From: Trichostrongylus colubriformis
Taxonomy: Eukaryota > Nematoda > Chromadorea > Rhabditida > Trichostrongylidae
Direction: 5' to 3'
DNA length: 64,000 nucleotides
Assembly (NCBI GenBank): GCA_963978905.1
Contig: OZ022261.1
Coordinates: 19,267,582 to 19,331,581 of the forward strand
A program made the position numbers and the translations under genes. Under the pieces are notes generated by a model. The model did no database searches. It saw nothing but the letters and a program-made list of their open reading frames with translations, and was not told the origin of the DNA. This document shows, piece by piece, positions 1 to 11,394 of this stretch. How positions within the stretch are numbered: position 1 is the stretch's first letter; each line of letters begins with the position of its first letter.

Positions 1-566
1 TGTCAAATTCAGTCAAGTAGAAAAAAAGTTATGACAAAAGAGTTTTGGCCGAAGACTTTTGAGCGCTACTGTATCTAGCTCATCACAAAATTTTATGAAG
101 CAAAAAACATGAGCTTAAAAATTTCCTAAAATTCCAAGTTTTCCAACAACGAAATACTGATTAGTGCAAAGTTAATTGTAAGAATTAGTAAAAAAGGTAA
201 GCTGGACATTCCCTGAACTTAGACTAGGCAACTATTAAACTTTTGCGTTAAGGTAACTTTTTGCTCTTTGATCATTAAGTCTTCGAAAAAGGTCTTTCGG
301 GTGTTTACATGAGAAGCAAAACGACATTGTCAAATATTAAACAGTAACATGGTTTTTCATGTATGTTGAACAGGAACATTCCATTGTCATTAGCCGCGGT
401 GACGTGGGTTTATTCCACGGAGAAGTGGGGGGAAGGAAGAAGTTTCAGGATGGTGAAAACAGTTGTTCGTGCAATAAGAAGTGTGTTTTGACCCCAATGC
501 TTGGCCCATAACACTCATTTCTGAAAAAAAAGTGACCAATGAATCTTCATTATCCTGCTGAACATT

Positions 567-653
567 GCTCATATTTCACTGTGAGGGGTACTATTAATAG
601 CGTTTTCCTGCAGAAGACTGTTCATATTTCACTATGAAGGGTACTATTAATAG
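567..653 (+). repeat. Two-copy imperfect tandem repeat, offset about 53 bp
   Basis: The 34-base segment ending GGGTACTATTAATAG occurs at 567-600 and again at 620-653 with a few substitutions. Confidence 0.8.
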
Positions 654-1011
654 TACTCATTCCATATCAAGTAATGAAGAGGCATGAATTAATCTCTACT
701 TCAGTATGCTGACGCTTGTGGTTTTTGTGTTTATGATTTTACAATGCGATTCCGGGTAAAGGCTTTTCTGTAAATGCTCTTTCTATGTAGTATGCAGAGG
801 ACTTTCACTTTTTTGTGAAACGAACTCATGAAAAATTATATGTATGTGTCCACATATAGTGGGATACCTCTGAGAGCAAGGCTAAAGCTGTCATGACAAG
901 GAAACCCTTTTTGGAAGTCACTTCGAAATCACAATTTAATATGCAATACTTTGTTGAAATCGCCTCTGTCGAAAAACCAGGGGTTGTTCTTGCAGTAAAA
1001 ACTGCTTCTTT

Positions 1012-1131
1012 GACGAAGTATTAACGAAAGTCAAGCATGGGAGCAAGAATTCTCATGGGAGATTGTTATTTGACCAAGTATTGACGAAAGTCAAGCACGG
1101 CAGGAAGAATTCTCATGGGGAAATTGTTATT
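1012..1131 (+). repeat. Two-copy tandem repeat, 60-bp unit
   Basis: A unit starting GACGAAGTATTAACGAAAG at 1012 is repeated from 1072 (GACCAAGTATTGACGAAAG) with a few substitutions. Both copies run to GATTGTTATT or AAATTGTTATT. The 60-bp period keeps frame, but no credible protein is encoded. Confidence 0.85.
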
Positions 1132-1811
1132 AATATATTTGAGAAAAACTTTAATACTTTTCATCGACCCATCTTTTTAATGGCTTTGAGCTTAGCCGAT
1201 GGGGTGACCTTAAAAGTCATTAATCAATACCCACACCTTGTGCTAGGTAGCAACAGGCAGCGGCAACATGATCACCTATTGACGGGTTTTTTAGGAGGAC
1301 CCCTTCACGTATATCAACAACATCAGTTATGAGGGATACGTGTCGGCTGCGGAGGGGAGTCGTATTATCCAAAAAATTGCAATACGCAATGCTCGGCCCT
1401 GCTATGAACAATTAGAGCAGATACAATAAAAAGTAACTGAAAATGGCTTACTAAAAGCATATGAATTATGTGACAGAAATATGATGTTGTAAACCTTTGC
1501 TAATTACGGAGATTATTTTGAGAGTGTATAGAAATGGCGGAAAAGTTGTTCAAAATGGAGAATATTCTTTTTTGAGAGTAAACAGAGTGCTGGAAAGCGG
1601 AAAAGCGAAAGTCGTACATCCATAACAGATTGTGGTGGCAAAATAATACACTGAATGGCAAAGGCGAAGCGATGAAAAATGAGGAGAAAACAAAGAAGCG
1701 GCTACGATGACGACGATCCGACTGCCGTGATGATGTGCCGCTCCCCTCCCTACGGGGGATTCGATCGACTCATGGCAGAGCACCAGCAGTAAGCAGCATT
1801 GGAGAGCCAGC

Positions 1812-1830
1812 GGGGGGGGGGGGGGGGGGG
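1812..1830 (+). repeat. G19 homopolymer tract
   Basis: Nineteen uninterrupted G residues. Comparable tracts occur at 22265-22283 (C19) and 63101-63117 (C17). Confidence 0.9.
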
Positions 1831-2411
1831 TGAGAGAGGAAGCAGCAACGGCAGCAACAGGAACAGGAGCAACGCCAAAGAGTCGTTGTAAATATGCGAC
1901 GGACGGGACCCAGCCGATGGAAAAGCACGTGCTTTGGCTGGAAACCGCCAAGTGGATTTCAAAGCGAAGATCGCCGATGCTTTCTCGCCTATATGCAAAC
2001 ATTGAGGATCGCTCGCGACTGCACAGACCAACCAACCATAACTACATACTGTCTCCTGTTCCGGCATCAGCGATCACTGAGACGCTGCAAACAAAAAAGC
2101 GAAAGGGAAGAGGTAGATTTTACGCAGCACATGGAGCCGATGTGCTCAGTCGTCAAGGGGCTACTAGGCAACCATGCTTCACCCTGAGGACCCATGTTTG
2201 ACCTTTAAGCGGGTCCGTACTACTGGAAGTTCCCTAGGGTCCTCGTCGACCACCCCAACTTTGGGTTTTTTTTTACCGATGAGGTGATCTCCAAAATAAG
2301 TCGTTAATCGATAATCACTCAAAGGTTACTAACAGTTCTGTGATTATCCATTGACGACCTCTTAAACTGCACGAATTGAGAAAGGCAACGTCCATCGAGA
2401 GCATGGAGACG
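1831..2411. other. No gene recognised
   Basis: The stretch after the G tract has overlapping open frames in several phases but no family motif, repeat or splice-site context that I can support. Confidence 0.4.
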
Positions 2412-2475
2412 GGGGGAGGGGGGAGGGGGCACGTATCTCAGAAAAATTCCTCGACGCAAGGCTTGACCCTGGATG
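2412..2475 (+). repeat. Copy of the G-rich / CTTGACCCTG dispersed repeat
   Basis: A G-rich run is followed by CGTAT, a GAAAAATTCCTC segment, then CTTGACCCTGGATG. The same order occurs at 57020-57110 and, on the minus strand, at 14696-14790. Partial copies lie near 22190 and 55577. Confidence 0.55.
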
Positions 2476-3413
2476 TGCTAGATTACAAGGGAAGGATACC
2501 AGGCCGAAGTGGCCATTTGTAACGAGACATATATCGTCAGACGTGTTTTTGGATGCTGATCTCAAATCAGCTTCCATAATCCGCCAAACGATTCTCTGAA
2601 TGGAGTTATGGAGGTTTTTCTGAATAAATAATACTATTCGTGGTACGTTTGGGAACCAGTAGCGCGCGAGCCAGACGCTTTCGCATGAAACCAGTGTGAT
2701 TTTCGTGTTTAAGGAATCAAATTACCCTTTGGACAAGTTTTTAGCCGATTCGAGAAACTGACCAAATTTCAAACAAATTCATGGGCTATTTGCTGGCAAC
2801 CCATTCAACAAAGGAGAACTCGTTGACCCTCGCCGATCGAGAATTTCACTAGAACTATTACCTACCTCCTGAGCCAACTCCAATTTTCCGAAGTTGGACC
2901 AATAACTCGATACGTCAAAATTTGCACAGAGGAGTAATTCGACCACCCCTGAGCGCGAATATCGTGATCGTTTTACGCAACAACGCCTAATTCGTGCGTT
3001 ATGAGAGACTATTCATATAAATGAGCTGGACCACAGATGATAAAGTAATCCGAGCCATACTCAGTTTGGAACCTCAGAATGCATACACATCAGCAAAAGA
3101 TGCTTCTCCAGCAAAAAGGAAGGAATTTCATGAGTAAAATGCATGCATATCAACATGAAAGTGCTTGTCAAGCACAAAGGAAGGAATTTCATAGAATGAA
3201 AAAAAACCGTAAAGCACAAGAACCGAACTACGGTCCGCCGATTGTGAATCCGAAGGCTTTTTTTCCATGCCATCTGTGCCACACCTCAGCCTTGAATGCC
3301 CTCTCTTTTACAGCCGCAGCGATGAAAACCACGTTCCAACGTGTAGTCGCTAATTCAGAAAAAGTCTCGTTACAAATAGCCACTTTGACCTGATATCCTC
3401 ACCTTGTTAGTGT
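2470..3413. repeat. Element or duplication with about 90-bp inverted repeats
   Basis: The segment around 2475-2530, containing GTGGCCATTTGTAACGAGAC, recurs as a diverged reverse complement at about 3350-3410 (GTGGCTATTTGTAACGAGAC on the minus strand). The interior carries a 60-bp tandem duplication but no recognisable transposase. Confidence 0.6.
3081..3200 (+). repeat. Two-copy tandem repeat, 60-bp unit
   Basis: GCATACACATCAGC at 3081 and GCATGCATATCAAC at 3141 begin two related units, each ending AAAGGAAGGAATTTCAT. The open frame across them (3079-3393) contains the duplication but shows no known domain. Confidence 0.75.
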
Positions 3414-4175
3414 GGAGCTGTCTACGGTTCCACTGCCTGACCATCTGCTATTGAATCACGATTCGTGTATGCTCTGAGCAGGAATTAGTACAGCCTGAGA
3501 AATTCTCAAAAGTTATCGTACTTCGATCGGCAAAAGGGTAGTACTCGAGGAAGTGCTCATGGAATGCTCATCGTTCTACCTGTGTTTGGGGAATCTGAGA
3601 GGAGAGAAGGAGATCGCTAGTCTCTGAAAAATTAGACAATCATAATTGGTTCTAGGTATTCTAGGTAGCCATAGAATTATAGATTCCTATTCATGAGGGA
3701 CTCTTCCCAGAAAAATGATTTCGGTATAGCAATACCAACAATTGATCCCATGGAAGTAGGGTCGTATCATCAAGGTACATATTTCTGAACGGAGAGGGAT
3801 CGCGTTTCCTCAAGTCTTCTTCAGAGCAGTGTTTAACATTATTCTTAAAATGGCTAATCGCGTTGAATGTAAGCGAGTTTGTTTAGCCTTCTTTTTGCTG
3901 CCACAGGACCGTGACTGTAAAAGCCAGAGCGTCCCGCCCATAATGCAAACCGGACGGTCCCGCCCATGATCCACCATGAACACCGCTTACTGGCTCATTT
4001 CGCTCACAACGTGCCGTTAATCCTGAGGCAGAAGATGCAAGCTAACCAAATCAGCTCATTGTGGTAAGAATCATAAAGGGAATCTCAGTTGCGGCCTTCT
4101 TTGTGCTCTGACCGGCCACTTATGCTTAAAAGCACACCACGTGATAATAATTGATGGCTTACTTTTTTGGGGGGG
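3414..4175. other. No feature recognised
   Basis: No long open frame with plausible composition, no inverted-repeat termini and no RNA gene signature seen. Confidence 0.4.
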
Positions 4176-4556
4176 AGTAGGTCTCAGATAAGTGCTCAGG
4201 CTGTACCTTTGTTGCGGCTGCACACTGCACCCTCACGGTGTTGTGCCTGTTCGAGCACAACCAAGCCAAGCCCACCCAACCAAATCATACCTCGCCTTGG
4301 TCGAACGAATTTTCAACATGGATAAACGTGCCTACATCATCGAAATAGCTGTTTCATTGAACTATGTTCTCTTACCGCAGGCTTCCTTCCCCACTTGAGT
4401 TTCCTTCTCCTTCCACGTTGAATACTTGTTCGTATAAGGTTAGGTGTGACTTGGTTGTATGGGGGTGGCTTGGTTGTGTTTGAACAGGCACAACACCATT
4501 AGGGTGCATCTGCAACAAAGATGCATTTGCTTGAGCTGTCATCCAAAAACCTACTT
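4176..4556. mobile_element. Small foldback (MITE-like) element
   Basis: The first and last ~100 bases are diverged inverted repeats. The left arm contains GGTGTTGTGCCTGTTCGAGC near 4220-4256; the right arm has the complement GAACAGGCACAACACC near 4482. Outer ends are GTAGG and CCTAC. There is no coding capacity. Confidence 0.65.
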
Positions 4557-4811
4557 GCCCCTAGAAAGCTAGCCACTAATCTGAGTATCGCGTAGTGTGC
4601 CTTCAAGCATATGGCACTTGGCATGAAGCTCAAGCCACTTTGCGACAAATGTGAAATTTTATCAATTCGTGCTTTACAGATAATATTGCCCAGCGTATTT
4701 TTCTAACCAGTTGGCCGGCGCACACTACTGTGCGCGCAACATCATGGGCGTCAGTGGGTGGATCGGAATTGATTATTTTCTATAGATTTCACTTACAGAT
4801 TGTAAGCGGGT

Positions 4812-5159
4812 TACGTATTATATTATTATTTTATTATTATTATATTATTATATTATTATATTATTATTATATTATTATATTATTATATTATTATATTATT
4901 GATATTATTATATTCCTATATTATTATATTAATATATTATTATTACATTATTATATTATATTATACCCTTGCTATATTATTTTATTATTATATCATTGTA
5001 TTATTATACTATATTATTATGTTATTATATTATTGATGTTATTACTACTGTATTTTTATATTATTATATTAGTAATATTATCACATTATTATATTATTAT
5101 ACCATTATTATATTATTTTATTATTATATCATTATATATTATTGTACCATATTATTATA
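4812..5159 (+). repeat. TATTAT microsatellite array (left)
   Basis: Almost pure TAT/TTA repeat with scattered C and G. It begins just after GCGGGTTACGTATTATATT. The same boundary motif recurs in reverse complement at about 6692-6714, where this array class ends. Confidence 0.9.
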
Positions 5160-6526
5160 TTGGGTTGAGGAATAAGTCCCCGCGGTTTTTTTCAACCCCG
5201 TTTTTACAATGTTTCCTTCATCTTTTGACAAAGTTTATACATGTTTTCGATAGAGCTTTTTTTGCTCTACAAAATACTACTATCCGTTTTGCGATTCTTT
5301 CGAATACCCAATATTTATGAGGTTTGGAAATGAAGTGAGCTGAAGTCAAAAAGATGGCACTTGCGCACCTCATTTTTCTCGCCTATCATCAAGATCAAAA
5401 AATGTTTGTGTATACGTTTTGATAGAGCTTTTCCAGCTCTACAGAATGACACTACCTTTAATTTAAATCGCTCAACTTTTTGTTATTTTCAAGACTCACA
5501 AATGCAGTACTCGCAAAAGTGTGCACTTTAGTTACCTTCTCTTCCTCGCCTACAATCGAAGTTAGAGAGGACGTGCATATACGCATTCGATAGAGCTTTC
5601 TTTGCTCTACAAGATAATACCATTCTTCTTTTGTATCCTCTCATATTTTAGCATATAGGAACAAGCCTCCACCTGTTTTTCAATTCAAAATCGCATAAAG
5701 AAAATGAATTTTTTGGCAAAGTGTTTGACACCATGCGATAGAGCTTTTTTCGCTCTATAAGATAGTATTTACGGTTTTTGTCTGAATTAATTTTTCTCAT
5801 TTTTTAGACCATTTAAAAGTCGACTTAAATCATCACACGGTGCCGAAAATGCTCGATTTCGTCGACTTTAAATGGTCTAAAAAATGAAAAAAATTAATTC
5901 AAACAAAAACTGAAAATACTATCTTGTAGAGCGAAAAAAGCTCTATCGAATGGTGTAAAACACTCTGCCGAAAAAATCCATTTTCATTATGCAATATTGA
6001 ATTGAAAAACAGGCAAAAACTTGTTCCTAAATGCTAAAATATGAGAGGATGCAGAAGAAGAATGGTATTATCTTGTAGAGCAAAGAAAGCTCTATCGAAT
6101 GCGTATATGAACATCCTCTCTAACTTCGATTGTAGGCGAGGAAGAGAAGATAACGAAAGTGCACACTTTTGCGAGTACTGCATTTGTGAGTCTTGAAAAT
6201 AGCAAAAAGTTGAGCGATTTAAATTAAAGGTAGTGTCATTCTGTAGAGCTGGAAAAGCTCTATCAAAACGTATACACAAACATTTTTTGATCTTGATGAT
6301 AGGCGAGAAAAATGAGGTGCGCAAGTGCCAACTTTTTGCCTTCAGCTCACTTCATTTCCAAACCTCATAAATATTGGGTATTCGGAAGAATCGAAAAACA
6401 GATAGTAGTATTTTGTATAGCAAGAAAAGCTCTATCGAAAACATGTATAAACTTTGTCAAAAGATGAAGGAAACATTGTAAAAAACGGGGTTGAAAAAAA
6501 CCGCGGGGACTTATTCTTCAACCCAA
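5160..6526. mobile_element. 1.37-kb palindromic TA-flanked element with eight internal hairpins
   Basis: Termini TTGGGTTGAGGAATAAG and the complement CTTATTCTTCAACCCAA are flanked by TA on both sides, as for Tc1/mariner-superfamily elements. The whole element is one palindrome centred near 5845, so it can fold on itself. Each arm holds four hairpins of the form TAGAGC, about 6 nt, GCTCTA, at about 5250, 5422, 5590, 5738 and mirrored at 5927, 6077, 6243, 6416. There is no coding region. It is inserted in the TATTAT array, which continues on the other side. A diverged relative with the same terminus lies at 59733-60660. Confidence 0.8.
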
Positions 6527-6528
6527 TA

Positions 6529-6700
6529 TCATTATCATTTTATTATTATATTACTATATTAATATACTATGTTATTATATTATTATCATATTATTATTTT
6601 AGTATTATATTATTTTTCTATATTACTATCATTTTTAATATTTTGGTATTATATCATTGTATTAATATACTATTATATGATTATATTATTATAGTATTAT
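6529..6700 (+). repeat. TATTAT microsatellite, continuation right of the inserted element
   Basis: Same T-rich orientation and texture as 4812-5159, so it is read as the other half of one array split by the 5160-6526 element. Confidence 0.75.
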
Positions 6701-7034
6701 ATTACGTAACCCGCGGGGGAGAGGGGGGAGGGGGCTGCAGAAGGTCACCTTAAGCTGAGCTTATATAGTGGTTTAACGTCCTCAGGGTTAGGTCAGATTG
6801 CTAAGGGGAGCCCCGCAGGGGGATTAAAATTTGAAATTATGCCTCAGGTTAGTGACCGGAGCTGACTGACAGCAATCAGCTCAGGTCAGTAACCTTGGGC
6901 ATAATTTCAAATCTAATCGCCCTGTGGGATTCCCCTCAGCAATCTGACCTCATCCCGAGGGCACTAAACCGCTTATATAAACTCAGCTCAAGGTGCATTC
7001 TACAGCCCCCCCCCCCTCACCCGCGGATTACATA
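6701..7034. mobile_element. Palindromic core between TAT and ATA arrays
   Basis: An inverted repeat of ~160 bp per arm, centred near 6867. The ends read ATTACGTAACCCGCGGGG and CCCTCACCCGCGGATTACAT. It carries T-rich array on its left and the complementary A-rich array on its right, so the palindrome continues into the arrays. No coding. Confidence 0.75.
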
Positions 7035-7440
7035 ATATAATAATATAATAATAATACAACAATAAAATGATGTAATACAATGATATAATGTAAATATAAT
7101 AATATAATAATAATATAATAATAACAATATAATAATAATATAATAATAATATAATAATATAATAATATAATAATATAATAATATAATAATAATTTAATAA
7201 TTTAATAATATAATAATATAATAATATAATAATATAATAATACAATAATCCAATAATATAATAATATAATACTAATATAATAATATAATAATATAATAAT
7301 AATATAATGGTATAATGATGTGATAGAAATAAAAATTAATAATATAGTAATAAATAAAAACATGATGTAGTACATATAATCTCTTCAACAAATAATACTA
7401 TAACATAATATAATAATAACATAATAAAATAAGATGTTGA
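7035..7440 (+). repeat. ATAATA microsatellite array (right)
   Basis: Complementary in sense to the left arrays. It decays after about 7320 into ordinary AT-rich DNA. Confidence 0.85.
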
Positions 7441-8324
7441 TAAAATGTGGTAGTGTATAAAAAATAGGTACCCACCCCATACTCTTTGACAGTCTCGCAC
7501 TGTGTGATTTCTGACCTAATGTAATACTTGGCAACCCTTAAAGGACCCGGAGAGCTCGGAAAGATGAAAATGTGAAATTGATCATTCTGAAGCGAAGATT
7601 TGAGATTAAAAGCAATTTCCGGCCGAGAAACCCGGATTCAAAAGCGAGAGGTGATCCACGCATCTTTTTGAGCTGAGCTTTGAGCCGCAACTCTTTGAGC
7701 TTGTTGTCTCGTAGGGTGTATTTCATTCATTCATGATTATGTGAAATAAGTGAAACAACAAACATCAGTGATCAAGTGAAACACTGAATGGTAGAATAAG
7801 CGAAAGGGTAAGAAAAAGTTTTCCTGATTTTGAAAAAAAAACCGATCGAATTCACACTCGATATTTCAAGAAGGTGACGCGTGTGCAATGTATGCAATCT
7901 AACGAACTGCAAGCGTTACGATAGGTCCTACCATAGGCCAAAATTGCCCCTCTCCGGAGTTATTGAAGGCAGTAGGGGTACAGGCGAAATGAGATCTCCT
8001 AAAAAGGGTCACGCAAATGAAAGCTATCGGGCTAATAAGACTATGAGTGGCGAAATTTCCGGTGAGAAAGAATGTCCGGGGCTTTCTAAGAGCCGTCTTT
8101 TTCAACAGTTGCCACATTGTCTTATCCTCTCCCTTTTTTCGTCCTGACCCGTTCCTTCTGAGAATAAACGGCGGTGGGAGGGAGATCGTATTTTTGGGGT
8201 TTTGACTGTTTCATTCCGTTGTTTCTTCACCATTGTACTACTAAGCACGTGAACCTTCACATCTGTTGATCTTCCATATCCGGCCCGAATCACCCCTATC
8301 ACTTCCTTCGAGCCACACAGGTAG
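7441..8324. other. No feature recognised
   Basis: Several overlapping short open frames on both strands, none with a domain I recognise and none bounded by convincing splice sites. Confidence 0.4.
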
Positions 8325-9400
8325 CTAAACCATATACATGCCCAGACCTATACCCATGCATACACCCACCCCAAAGCCGTGCACGTGGAGCTATCGCCAA
8401 CACAGGAAAACGTATTGACCCACAGTATAGGTATACATACTATTAGGTTGTTCGGAAAGAAATGCGCGTTGAGTTTGTCCGTTTATTTCTCTCCTACTAT
8501 GGAAGATTTTGTAAATTAGTTTTGTCTATTAAAGAGATTTTTATTGTGCATCTTTTCGAATATTTTTGTTTGTGTCTACTTTGTTTTTTTCAGAGAAAAA
8601 ATTCAAAAAAATTCAATTTTTTCAAACTTTTGAAAAAAATTTTAAAAAAATACAAGATTCAATGCGATAAGCGATAAATATTAGTCGCAATGCGTAATAA
8701 TGTTGCGGATGGATTTGGCTGCATAAAGTATCCAGCAAAATTCCAGCTTTTCAAAAACCCTAATGAAAGCTTGGAGGACGAAGAACATGGAAGTCGCCCT
8801 CAAGTCGTTAAAAATTTTTTTCTTCAAAAAAAAAAAAACAAAGTAGACATAGACGAAGATATATGAAAAGATGCACAATAAAAATCTCTTTCTATAGATA
8901 AAGCTGTTTTGAAGACCCCTATAGTAGGAGAGAAAAATGGACAAATTCAAGGCGCATTTCTTTCCGAACAACCTGATAATATTTATTTCCATGCTTATGC
9001 AGTTGCACATACCCTTACCATACTCATAATAGAGCCCATACCTATAATACCCATACCCATAACCATATCTAAATCTATATCCATAACCTTTCCATATCCA
9101 TACGTATTTCTATATCCATACCCATATCTACACCCACGGCAGAGCTTCCACCGCACCGGGATATGCCTTCACCCATATCCATATCAATAACCATTCTCAT
9201 ACTCTTACCCCAACACATATCCATATCCATGGTTGCATCCACCCCAGACACGTTGACAGTCCTGCACAGGTAGCTTCTAATATGCGTTATATACACAGCA
9301 ATTATAGCCGCACGTAATTTTCCCATACTCTTCCCTTCAGTAATACCTATACCCTTACCAGTCCATAACTTTTACCCACCCATACATATACCCATACCTC
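8325..9400 (+). repeat. CCATA / TACCCA-type satellite, interrupted by a mariner derivative
   Basis: Degenerate units such as ATACCCATA, CCATATCC and CATACCCAT occur at 8325-8370 and densely at about 8990-9240 and 9340-9400. The element at 8443-8976 separates the two parts. Confidence 0.7.
8443..8976 (+). mobile_element. Deleted mariner element with long inverted arms
   Basis: Termini TTAGGTTGTTCGGAAAGAAA and the complement ending CAACCTGA are flanked by TA. The arms are inverted repeats of ~180-220 bp. Between them, about 8741-8808 on the plus strand still encodes a strip of mariner transposase: F-Q-L-F-K-N, then SLEDEEHGSRPQ. This matches the family's linker after the second helix-turn-helix (LEDxxRxGRP). 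The catalytic domain is absent. It sits inside the CCATA satellite. Confidence 0.75.
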
Positions 9401-10216
9401 GTGGATGTGACTCACTCAGTTAATCATATATGCCAACGACATGCCTACTTAAAAGTGATCCTTTCTTTTTTTACTCTGCTACTTTAGGTATATGAGAGTA
9501 GCGCGAATAATTTTTGTGCCCTCATACTTTTCGATGTATGTAACCCAATTAACAATTTTCGGTCTGGAAACGGCACACTCCGGTGCACGCTCTACCCACT
9601 GTGCGCGAGCTTAACTTGGTCCGTGTGTGGTCTTTACTTCTTGTCCCATGCCTTACCCATTCCACACTTGTCCTCATCCCTGCTGATCTTTTTTCATATA
9701 ACATCTAATTTCGTGGCAGACGGAGGGATGGAGGGACGGAGGGACGCACAGACAGACAAAGCGTTTTGTATATAGCAGGGATGGTATACTTGACTCACTG
9801 ACTTCACAGAAACCATAATAATTCAAAGCTGATCCTCATTTTTGCTACATGAAACTGAAGACTGCATTTCCACTTTGCTCTTCATCAATTTTACAATATA
9901 TGCATTACACTGAAAAATGTGAATCGATTTATATGTGAAAAATCAAAGTAGAAAGAAAGACTGAGCCATCCATGAAAGGATTCCGCACCCAGTTTTGCAT
10001 CTATACTTTCATGCAGAAGGCATTCAACCGGCATCAGAAGGATGATTGACGGTGTCCACAATGCACGCATACAACTGAAATGCACATCTATAATAGAAAG
10101 CTAATGAACTGGTATAAAGCATACCTATTGGTACATCGCTTTTATAGTAGATTACAAAGGAAAGTTGTAATATTGGCGCGATAGCCTTTTTATTAAGACG
10201 CCTAAAATAAATAGCG
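9401..10216. other. No gene; short GGAGGGA / GACAGACA simple repeats near 9720-9760
   Basis: Apart from a GGAGGGACGGAGGGAC-type simple repeat followed by CAGACAGACAAAGCG, I see no feature. Confidence 0.4.
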
Positions 10217-10225
10217 GGTTGCGAT

Positions 10226-10449
10226 GGGTGACGGTTGGGACACACGAATCTAGGCCGTGACCCTGTGACAGCCTGTGGCCTTTGCCCTGTGACATGAATA
10301 GTTCAGACAATTTGACTATACAACGGAACAGACTTGCAAGGAGGACACGATTTACATGAACAAATTGTCTGAATTATTTAAGGCTTAGGTCAAAGGCCAC
10401 AGGCTGATACAGGGTCACGGCCTAGATTCGTGTGTCCCAACCTACACCC
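10226..10449. mobile_element. Palindromic MITE with 9-bp target duplication (Mutator-like), copy 1
   Basis: A 224-bp element bounded by GGGTGACGGTTGGGACACAC and its near-perfect inverted partner ending CAACCTACACCC. Direct repeats GGTTGCGAT at 10217-10225 and 10450-10458 form an exact 9-bp target duplication. That length is typical of Mutator-like elements (and some hAT or other families at 8-10 bp). Arms exceed 40 bp and continue inward. There is no coding. A second copy in opposite orientation lies at 13674-13895. Confidence 0.8.
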
Positions 10450-10458
10450 GGTTGCGAT

Positions 10459-11073
10459 CAGTTCAAGAGGGAAGTTTACTGGTGTTTTGCAACTTTGTCC
10501 TCGGGGATCATAACTTTGCTAAGAATGTCTCTTTTTCCATAGAATAAACACCTTCCGATTCATCACACTTTTGCCAGCTAGTTAGCGCTACGTACATCTG
10601 ATGACTATCACCGACGTGTGGGAGCTTTAACCAGTGATTATTTCAAATTTTGGAGGGTGATCTGTCAAAAATGCGGTCGCGCATGGCTGCGCGAGAGGCA
10701 GCGCAATACCCATTTTCTGAGTTTTGAGGATCCAGAGCTATCCAAGGTGGCCAATCACTTCTTTGTTGGGAAGGACATCCACTCTTGTTTCACCTTCTCC
10801 TCCTGCAGTGGTAACATTTGTAGTTGCCTTTGTTGCGGTTAGCCCAAAATGGGAATCGTCAGGCAAAGTCATCTGTAAAGATCCAAAAAGACTTTATTCC
10901 GCTGTTGACCAATCGAGCCTAGCAATTGAAAGACTTCAAGGAATTCCAATGAAGCCTATATTCGGAAAGAGCAACGTTTTGTTTTTCTAGCGAGCACAAT
11001 GTGTGAGTTCATCCAGGTTGAAATTTGGATTTGATTAACGTAGGAGACCGGCCTTATCTTCCTTACAACTTAA
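10459..11073. mobile_element. Diverged member of an ~0.87-kb TA/TIR element family (copy 1)
   Basis: The right end CCTTACAACTTAATAG and an internal block containing GGATCATAACTTTG, TTAGCGCTA and CCCATTTTCTGAGTTTTG match the elements at 29454-30327 and 60872-61732. The left terminus is degenerate and abuts the 10226-10449 MITE. Short open frames exist but no transposase motif was recognised. Confidence 0.6.
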
Positions 11074-11176
11074 TAGCTCTAGGACCCACTTATATACGGC
11101 GACCCTAGCTTGTACGCATCGTGTCACACGTAGCAGGCTGCGACGCGAATTTTCTATCCCCAATTCACCGATGATA

Positions 11177-11392
11177 TTAAGTTGTCCCGAAAGTTCTGGA
11201 ACACCTCGACCACTTTTTCAAATTCATTTCTTTACAACATGAACACATTTCTGTCAACAAGACATATCATTCTGTAGAGTAGAAAATTCTCTTCCGAATG
11301 ATATATGACATGCTGCAAAATACTTTATGTTGTGAAGAAATAAATTTGAAAGAAAGAGGTCGAGGTGTTCCGGAACTTTTGGGACAACCTAA
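11177..11392. mobile_element. 216-bp mariner-type MITE
   Basis: TIRs TTAAGTTGTCCCGAAAGTTC and the complement ending GGGACAACCTAA are flanked by TA. TIR similarity runs ~30 bp and continues, with gaps, to a central hairpin (TTCTGTAGAG, then TTCTCTTCCGAATGA). That hairpin resembles the ones repeated in the 5160-6526 element. Confidence 0.8.
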
Positions 11393-11394
11393 TA

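Larger units (their letters stand above)
1..1800. other. No recognisable gene; short tandem duplications only
   Basis: AT-rich sequence with only short open frames of biased composition. Two local tandem duplications (567-653 and 1012-1131) are the only structures I can support. I see no splice-bounded coding segment and no transposon termini. Confidence 0.5.

Noticed and set aside
1550..2201. Overlapping open frames of 97-161 codons around the G19 tract
   Set aside because: They include poly-Pro or poly-Gly from the homopolymer, overlap in several frames and show no domain.
3079..3393. 104-codon open frame as a gene
   Set aside because: Half of it is the 60-bp tandem duplication and the rest lies in an inverted-repeat arm.
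4730..5320. 196-codon Tyr/Ile/Leu-rich open frame
   Set aside because: It is the translation of the TATTAT microsatellite; composition comes from the repeat, not from coding selection. The same applies to 6454-6753 and 7000-7245.
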